Shown here one piece after another: positions 24,512 through 30,214 of a stretch of DNA of 30,214 nt. The position numbers and the translations under genes are program-made. Positions within the stretch are counted from its first letter, which is position 1, and each line of letters opens with the position of its first letter. Source of the DNA: JANWWM01 sp046719715 (GTDB taxonomy: Bacteria; Bacteroidota; Chlorobiia; Chlorobiales; Thermochlorobacteraceae); contig JBDNCJ010000037.1 of the NCBI GenBank assembly GCA_046719715.1, positions 1 to 30,214 on the forward strand, given 5' to 3'. Under the pieces are notes generated by a model, which did no database searches, was not told where the DNA came from, and was given only the letters and a program-made list of their open reading frames with translations.

Positions 24512-27500
24512 ATGCGCGTTCAGCGACACTCCGCGCTTGACCTTTTTTCTTGGGAAGGGTTCGTTTTAGCCGCGCTCTTCGCGTTGCTGACGGCGGGCTT
24601 GATTATGCTCAATTTTTATTCAGGCTCCGAGCAAACCTTGCGGCGGAATGAAACGATGCTTGCCGAACGATTGCGGCTTTTGTCGGAACAAATTCCCAAA
24701 GTGATTTACGACATCGATCGGCAGAAATCGGACGCGCCATTTGTGCGGCTTCCGCGCGCTTCACGCGACGAATTGCACGAGAGTCTGACTCTCACCGACG
24801 AAGTTCTTGCAACGCTTAGAGACGGCGGCGCAATCAGCATCAATGATTTCCGCCCCGTCGTCGTCTTGCCGCTTCGCTCCGCCGAATCACGCTTCGCGCT
24901 CGCCAAAATTGACTCCATCTGGCGCACCTATAAGCAACACCTCGTTCTTGTCTGGAACGCACGCGATTCGCTTTCAACAGCAACGCTCTCCAACTCGGCT
25001 TGGGCGATTGGCGACCATCAGGCAGATTTCTCTCACGCCGTCAATGCGTTGCTCGTTGAAATTGAGCACGCCGCCCAAGCAGAAGCGGCATGGTTCCGCC
25101 TTTGGCAAACGGTGTGCATTTTGCTTTTAGCGGCTGTGTTCCTGCTCTTGATGATGCTTCTCGTTCGCCGTTGGAATCAGCTTCAAACCCAACTGACGCG
25201 CCTTGAATCCGACCAATCCGCCAGCAAGAAACTTCGCGCCGCCGTTGAAGCGGATTTCAAAACATGCTTTGAACTCTCGACCAATTTGATTTTTCAAATT
25301 GACGCCGACAAAAGATTGCTTTCGGCAAACGCCGCCTTCTACGAAACGCTGGAATACCGCGCCTCCGACCTGTCGCTTCTGACGCTCAACGAGCTTATTG
25401 CCGAAGACAATCGCGCCCATTTTCAAACCTTCTTTCAAGCCTACTTTCAAAGTTACACTCAAAGTCTTCCGACATCGCTTGCGCCTTCATCGGTGAAGTC
25501 GCCGCCGCTTGAAGTAGCGTTCGTCAGTAAAACCGGAAAGCGGGTTTTAGCCAAAGGCTTACTTTTCGCAACGTTTGACGGCGGGGGCGAAGTCAAATTT
25601 CACGGCGTTTTTGATGACGTGACTGAAATGCGTCGAATGGAGTTTGAAGTCTTAGACCTTTACCACAACGCACCTTGCGGCTACTACTCGCTCGACTCCA
25701 AAGGCTACTTCACGCGCATCAACGATACGGCGTTGCGCTGGCTGGGCTATGAGCAGGAAGAATTGCTCGGAGCAAAACGCTTCATCGATTTGCTCTCGCC
25801 CGAAAGCCGCTTGGTGTATTCTGAAAGCCTTAAAAAATTTCGCAACGAAGGCACGCTTAAAAACGTCGAGTGCGAACTCATCAAAAAAAACGGGGAAACC
25901 TTTTTCGGACTCCTCAACTCCACAGCGATTCTGGGCAACGAAGGCGATTTAATCAGTCATCATACGCTCAACGACATTGGCAAGCGAAAAGCCGTTGAAG
26001 CCAAACTCCGCGAAGCCCAACTCTTCAACGAGAAAATCGTCGAAGCCGTCCCCAGTCTCGTCTACATTTTCGACTTAGACGAACAGCGCAACATCTATGC
26101 GAACCGCGACATCTTAGACGTTTTAGGCTACACGCCCGAAGACATCGCCGACCTCGACGGCGCGTTCTTCCCCGCGTTGCTTCACCCCGACGATGCGGCG
26201 AAAGTCTCTCAACACTTCAGCAAACTTCGCGACGACAAAACGGGCGAAGTCTATGAAGTCGAGTATCGCTTGAAAGACGTTCGCGGCAAATGGCGATGGC
26301 TCCTTTCTCGGGACACAGGCTTTCTGCGCAAACCCGACGGTGCCCTCAAGCAAATCATCGGCACAGGGCAAGACATCACCGAGCGCAAAATCAACGAGGA
26401 GCGCATTAAAAGCTCCAACCAAATCATGAGCGCGATTTCCGCCAACATTCCCGTCATTCTTCATCGCATCGATAAAGACGGCGTCTTTCACAGTTCGTCG
26501 GGTTCGGGATTGGAAAAAATCGGTCGCACGGCGTCGGACTTCGTCGGAAAAACGATTTACGACGTCTTCTCTGACTCGGCGCATCTGTTCAAGAGCGTCT
26601 TCGCGGGCGGTGAAGCGCAAACGCTTTGGGAATACGGCTCGCCCGAACAGCCGATTTACTTTCAGGCGTATTACTTCCCCGATACTTACAGAGGCGGCGC
26701 GATTGTTTTCGCCATCGATGTAACCGAACGGCACCTCGCCGAATCCGAAATGCGGCGCGCCAAAGAAGCGGCGGAAGATGCGGTTCGCGCCAAGTCCGAG
26801 TTCCTCGCCGTCATGTCGCACGAAATCCGAACCCCGATGAACGCCGTGCTCGGCATGACGAATCTCCTTCTCGGCACCACGCTCACCGACGAGCAACAGG
26901 GTTATGTTGAAACCATCAAACAAAGCGGCGACGCCCTGCTTAAAGTCATCAATGATATTCTCGACTTCTCAAAAATTGAATCCCGAAATTTAGAATTGGA
27001 ATCCACCCTCTTCAGCCTTTCCGATTGCGCCGCCGACGTCTGCGCCTTGCTCGCCCCCAAAGCCGCCGAAAAAAAATTAGACCTTATGTTCTTCCTCGAC
27101 GACGATGTGCCGCCCTTCGTTCTCGGCGACGTCGCACGGCTTCGGCAGGTGATGACCAATTTGATTTCCAACGCCGTTAAATTCACCGCATCGGGCGAAG
27201 TCTATCTTCATATTTCTCGACTTGAACTGCCCCAAACCGGCGCGCCTTATCCAACAAAGGTGATGATTCAATTCGCCGTTCACGACACTGGCGTCGGCAT
27301 TCCCAAAGAAAAACAAGCGCACCTCTTTCAACCGTTTTCACAAGCCGATTCCAGCACCACCCGCCGATTCGGCGGCACCGGACTCGGGCTTGCCATTTGC
27401 AAACGCTTGGTTAATCTCATGCACGGCGAAATTTGGGTTGACAGCACGCCGAACGTCGGCTCAACCTTCACCTTCACCATCGCCGTCGAACTTCCGAACG

Positions 27501-28726
27501 CGCACGCCAAAAAAGCCATGAGCCGCGACCTGTCGCTCCTCCACAACAAGCGCGTTTTGATTATCGACGACAACGCCACCCACCGCCGAATCCTTACCCA
27601 ATATGCCCTTCGTGCCCTCATGATTCCCGAAGCCGCCGATTCCTTCTCGCTCGGCTTGGAGCGCCTCGAGCAACCAATAGAATTTCACTTTGCCTTCATC
27701 GATGGCAATCTCGCGCCCTTCACCCCGCGCGACATCGCCCGCGAACTGCGCAAGCGCGACCAAACTCTCCCTTTAATTTTTATGAACCACGTTGGCGAAG
27801 GCGACGACCGCTTCAGCGACCGCACCGCCTTCCTCACCAAACCCATTCGCCCTTCCGAGTTTTACGCCGCCATGCTCTCGTTCATCTCCGAACTCCCGAC
27901 GCCCTCAAAAGAAAGCGGCAAGCACCCCATTGATTCCACCATTGCTAAAGATTTTCCGCTCCATATCTTGCTTGCCGAAGACCATCCCGTCAATCAAACC
28001 CTCGCCGTCGCCCTGTTGGAAAAAATGGGATACCAAACCGACGTCGCCGAAAACGGCGTCGCCGTCTTGAACGCCTTATCGCGAAAAAGCTACGACTTGA
28101 TTTTAATGGATATTTCCATGCCTGAAATGGACGGCTATGAAACCACGCGGCGAATCATTGAACGCTACGGCGACGCACGCCCCCGCATCGTCGCCATGAC
28201 CGCCAACGCCTTGAAGAGCGATAAAGAGAACGCTTTGCAGGTCGGCATGGACGATTACCTTACCAAGCCGATTCAAATCCCCCGACTCGTCGAAGTGCTT
28301 CAATCCACTTTTGAGGCGATTCACGCGCCTAAATCCGACGCGACCGCCCGCGAAACGCTTCTCGACTCCAACGCCATGCAAATTCTTTCCGAACTCTCCG
28401 ACCAGACCGGCAGAAATTTGGTCGGTGAAGTCATTGACCTGTTCTTCGAACACGCCCCCGTTCAACTCAACCGGCTTTCCGACGCCGTCGCCGAACAAAA
28501 TTTCAAACAAATCGCCATGACCGGCCACCGCCTCAAAGGCGCCGCCCTCAACGTCGGCGCTAAGCGCGTCGCTGAACTCTGCCGATTGCTTGAAGACGCC
28601 GCCCAAAACAGCGTCCTTCTGCTCGATGCTTGGGAAGAACTTCAATCCGTTTTTCCCGAAACGCTTCGCCTTTTGAAATCCGAATCGCTTGCAAGCACAT
28701 CATCACTTGAAATACCGAAACCTTAA
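24512..28726 (+). CDS. Hybrid sensor histidine kinase with PAS, two receivers and HPt
   Basis: This 1404-residue phosphorelay kinase has, in order: TM1 (about 16-36), an extracytoplasmic sensor (37-195) with LATLRDGGAI and Trp137, TM2 (196-218), a coiled coil, four PAS-like domains (about 250-375, 378-495, 503-625, 635-740), HisKA with MSHEIRTPMNAVLG (His770), and HATPase with MTNLISNAVKFT (881-892), DTGVGI and GGTGLGLAI. Then come receiver 1 (about 1013-1125; Asp1064, Lys1110), receiver 2 (about 1150-1268; Asp1200 in ILMDISMPEMDG, Lys1252) and an HPt domain (about 1286-1375; His1339 in TGHRLKGAALNVGA). AAAGGAGA (24496-24503) fixes the start. The order implies a BarA/EvgS-like multistep relay, probably to the neighbouring regulators. 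Confidence 0.95.
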   Translation: MRVQRHSALDLFSWEGFVLAALFALLTAGLIMLNFYSGSEQTLRRNETMLAERLRLLSEQIPKVIYDIDRQKSDAPFVRLPRASRDELHESLTLTDEVLATLRDGGAISINDFRPVVVLPLRSAESRFALAKIDSIWRTYKQHLVLVWNARDSLSTATLSNSAWAIGDHQADFSHAVNALLVEIEHAAQAEAAWFRLWQTVCILLLAAVFLLLMMLLVRRWNQLQTQLTRLESDQSASKKLRAAVEADFKTCFELSTNLIFQIDADKRLLSANAAFYETLEYRASDLSLLTLNELIAEDNRAHFQTFFQAYFQSYTQSLPTSLAPSSVKSPPLEVAFVSKTGKRVLAKGLLFATFDGGGEVKFHGVFDDVTEMRRMEFEVLDLYHNAPCGYYSLDSKGYFTRINDTALRWLGYEQEELLGAKRFIDLLSPESRLVYSESLKKFRNEGTLKNVECELIKKNGETFFGLLNSTAILGNEGDLISHHTLNDIGKRKAVEAKLREAQLFNEKIVEAVPSLVYIFDLDEQRNIYANRDILDVLGYTPEDIADLDGAFFPALLHPDDAAKVSQHFSKLRDDKTGEVYEVEYRLKDVRGKWRWLLSRDTGFLRKPDGALKQIIGTGQDITERKINEERIKSSNQIMSAISANIPVILHRIDKDGVFHSSSGSGLEKIGRTASDFVGKTIYDVFSDSAHLFKSVFAGGEAQTLWEYGSPEQPIYFQAYYFPDTYRGGAIVFAIDVTERHLAESEMRRAKEAAEDAVRAKSEFLAVMSHEIRTPMNAVLGMTNLLLGTTLTDEQQGYVETIKQSGDALLKVINDILDFSKIESRNLELESTLFSLSDCAADVCALLAPKAAEKKLDLMFFLDDDVPPFVLGDVARLRQVMTNLISNAVKFTASGEVYLHISRLELPQTGAPYPTKVMIQFAVHDTGVGIPKEKQAHLFQPFSQADSSTTRRFGGTGLGLAICKRLVNLMHGEIWVDSTPNVGSTFTFTIAVELPNAHAKKAMSRDLSLLHNKRVLIIDDNATHRRILTQYALRALMIPEAADSFSLGLERLEQPIEFHFAFIDGNLAPFTPRDIARELRKRDQTLPLIFMNHVGEGDDRFSDRTAFLTKPIRPSEFYAAMLSFISELPTPSKESGKHPIDSTIAKDFPLHILLAEDHPVNQTLAVALLEKMGYQTDVAENGVAVLNALSRKSYDLILMDISMPEMDGYETTRRIIERYGDARPRIVAMTANALKSDKENALQVGMDDYLTKPIQIPRLVEVLQSTFEAIHAPKSDATARETLLDSNAMQILSELSDQTGRNLVGEVIDLFFEHAPVQLNRLSDAVAEQNFKQIAMTGHRLKGAALNVGAKRVAELCRLLEDAAQNSVLLLDAWEELQSVFPETLRLLKSESLASTSSLEIPKP

Positions 28727-28750
28727 CCGTTTAACCAACATTTTAATCCA

Positions 28751-30139
28751 ATGAAGCGCACGATATTTATTGTAGACGACGAGCCCACTTTCAGAACCTT
28801 AGTCGATGCGACCCTTTCGCGCGACTATCACACCAAGCTCTTCCCTGAACCTGCTTCGCTTCTCAAAGAATTGGAGAAGGAAGAGCCGCATTTGATTCTC
28901 ACCGATTACTCCATGCCCGATATGGACGGCATCGAGCTCATCGAGCGCGTGAAGGCAAAGCGACCTTATCTGCCGATTATCATGCTCACCAACTACGGCT
29001 CCGTCGATGCCGCCGTGCGTGCCCTTAAAGCCGGCGCGTTTCACTTCTTGGAAAAAACATCGGCGGGCGGCGTTTCTTCCGCCAATTTCACCATTCTCAA
29101 AGAGCTTATCGCCCGTGCTATTGAAAGCTCAACCTACAAACACGAAGCCGAATCGCTCCGCGAAGAACTCAAACGCCTGAAATCGATTGATTTGATTGGC
29201 GAAAGCAAACCGATAAAAAGCGTCAAGCAAACGCTCACGCGCCTCGCCTCCCTTGACTCCACCGTGCTTCTGCTTGGCGAAACGGGAACGGGCAAAAATT
29301 TAGCCGCCGAGTTTATCCATCAATCCTCCAAACGTGCTTCCGGCAAATTCGTCGAAATCAACTGCGCCGCACTGCCCGAAACGCTCTTGGAAGCCGAACT
29401 TTTCGGCTACGAAAAAGGCTCGTTCACCGACGCCAAATCCTCCCGCAAAGGCTTGTTTGAATCCGCCAACAACGGCACGATTTTCCTCGATGAAATTGAC
29501 TCCGCCTCGCCTTCGGTTCAAACCAAATTGCTCTCGGTTTTAGAAAATAAACGCATCCGACGCATCGGCGGCAACGACCTTCTTCCCGTCGACGTCCGAC
29601 TCATCTGCGCCACCAACGCCAACCTCGCCAAAAAAGTCGCCGATAAAGAATTTCGCGAAGACCTCTTCTACCGCATCACCGTCATGACCGTCGAAATGCC
29701 CCCGCTTCGCTCGCTCGGCAACGATGTGCTCCTCATGGCAGAGTACTTTGCCGACCGCTTCGCCCGCGAAATGGGCAAAGTCGTGAACGGATTCACCGAC
29801 GACGCCAAAGAAAAATTGCTCGCCCATTCTTGGAAGGGCAACGTGCGCGAACTCCGCAACGTCATCGAGCGCGCCATTGCCTTCACCCCCGAAAATGAAC
29901 CCATCTCTGCCGAAGACCTCGTCTTCCCTTCCCGACACGCAACCCCAAGCCACGCTGCTCCCGACGAACTTTCCACGCACTTTTCCGTTCCAATCGGCAA
30001 AAGCTTGGAAGAAATCAAAATCGCTTACGTGCAGGAAATCTTAAAGCGACATGGCGAAAACTACACCAAAGCGTCGAGCATTCTCGGAATCTCTCAAAAG
30101 TCGCTCTGGGAACTGCGCAAAAAATACGAACTTACATAA
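28751..30139 (+). CDS. NtrC-family response regulator (AAA+ enhancer-binding type)
   Basis: The 462-residue regulator has a receiver domain (1-120; Asp52 in LILTDYSMPDMDG, Lys102 followed by Thr instead of the usual Pro), an AAA+ domain with Walker A GETGTGKN (176-183), Walker B TIFLDEID (243-250) and an Arg-finger region FREDLFYR (301-308), and a C-terminal Fis-like helix-turn-helix (YTKASSILGISQKSLWELRK). Such proteins use ATP to open sigma-54 promoters. The contact loop reads GSFTDA (223-228) instead of GAFTGA, so sigma-54 contact may be altered. It follows the hybrid kinase by 24 bases and is probably the output of that relay. No Shine-Dalgarno is seen. Confidence 0.93.
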   Translation: MKRTIFIVDDEPTFRTLVDATLSRDYHTKLFPEPASLLKELEKEEPHLILTDYSMPDMDGIELIERVKAKRPYLPIIMLTNYGSVDAAVRALKAGAFHFLEKTSAGGVSSANFTILKELIARAIESSTYKHEAESLREELKRLKSIDLIGESKPIKSVKQTLTRLASLDSTVLLLGETGTGKNLAAEFIHQSSKRASGKFVEINCAALPETLLEAELFGYEKGSFTDAKSSRKGLFESANNGTIFLDEIDSASPSVQTKLLSVLENKRIRRIGGNDLLPVDVRLICATNANLAKKVADKEFREDLFYRITVMTVEMPPLRSLGNDVLLMAEYFADRFAREMGKVVNGFTDDAKEKLLAHSWKGNVRELRNVIERAIAFTPENEPISAEDLVFPSRHATPSHAAPDELSTHFSVPIGKSLEEIKIAYVQEILKRHGENYTKASSILGISQKSLWELRKKYELT

Positions 30140-30214
30140 ACTGCAACGCCCCTATATGCCGAATCCGCTTGTTTGGAAATACACAATTCCTTTCTTAAAC
30201 TTCTCGCGATTCGG

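Noticed and set aside
1..30214. CRISPR arrays, tRNA or rRNA genes, insertion sequences, prophage genes
   Set aside because: None was recognised: gaps between genes are short and no regular spacer-repeat array, transposase or integrase was found by reading.

Overview
This window looks like chromosomal DNA from a free-living, Gram-negative bacterium of the Bacteroidota/Chlorobiota (FCB) side of the tree. The evidence is a TonB-dependent receptor with an N-terminal carboxypeptidase-D-like domain and an '-SQ' signal-peptide end, a bifunctional phosphoglucose/phosphomannose isomerase, many genes without a Shine-Dalgarno sequence, and one TAnnTTTG-type promoter box (15973-15980). A Chloroherpeton-like green-sulfur relative is my best guess, but I cannot prove it from sequence alone. 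I see no rRNA, tRNA, CRISPR array, transposase or phage gene.

Layout. 1-2184 (minus strand): membrane-bound proton pyrophosphatase hppA, cut by the window edge. 2185-2653: non-coding stretch with a short palindrome and dispersed 'TCATTCTGA' repeats. 2654-4930: housekeeping genes (DNA polymerase III delta' subunit, overlapping mobA, then a universal stress protein). 5034-13449: the accessory centrepiece. Two near-identical 75-bp promoter/operator blocks head two gene strings: first two UbiA-type membrane proteins, then a FMN-binding PNPOx-like protein, a third UbiA/MenA-like prenyltransferase, a YCII-domain protein, a TetR regulator, a TonB-dependent receptor and an MFS exporter. 13565-15873: maltokinase translationally overlapped with comF. 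16061-17626: sugar-phosphate isomerase and a SixA-like phosphatase. 17623-19254 (minus): sensor histidine kinase. 19336-20010: second histidine-phosphatase protein. 20018-22825 (minus): giant DUF2339 membrane protein. 22972-23454: Uma2-type nuclease fold. 23793-30139: a three-gene phosphorelay (REC plus Cys4 module; hybrid kinase with four PAS, two REC and an HPt domain; NtrC-type regulator with an altered GAFTGA loop).

How the genes may work together. In the centrepiece, both operators carry the arms GACCGAC/GTCGGTC, a shape typical for TetR-family dimers, and the only TetR gene here is inside the second string. The simplest model is a self-regulated regulon of eight genes that prenylates, modifies, imports or exports a small (perhaps aromatic or quinone-like) molecule. 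The chemistry is unknown. The last three genes look like one signalling operon ending on a bacterial enhancer-binding protein; a separate sensor kinase at 17623-19254 appears to share the same type of extracytoplasmic sensor domain as the hybrid kinase.
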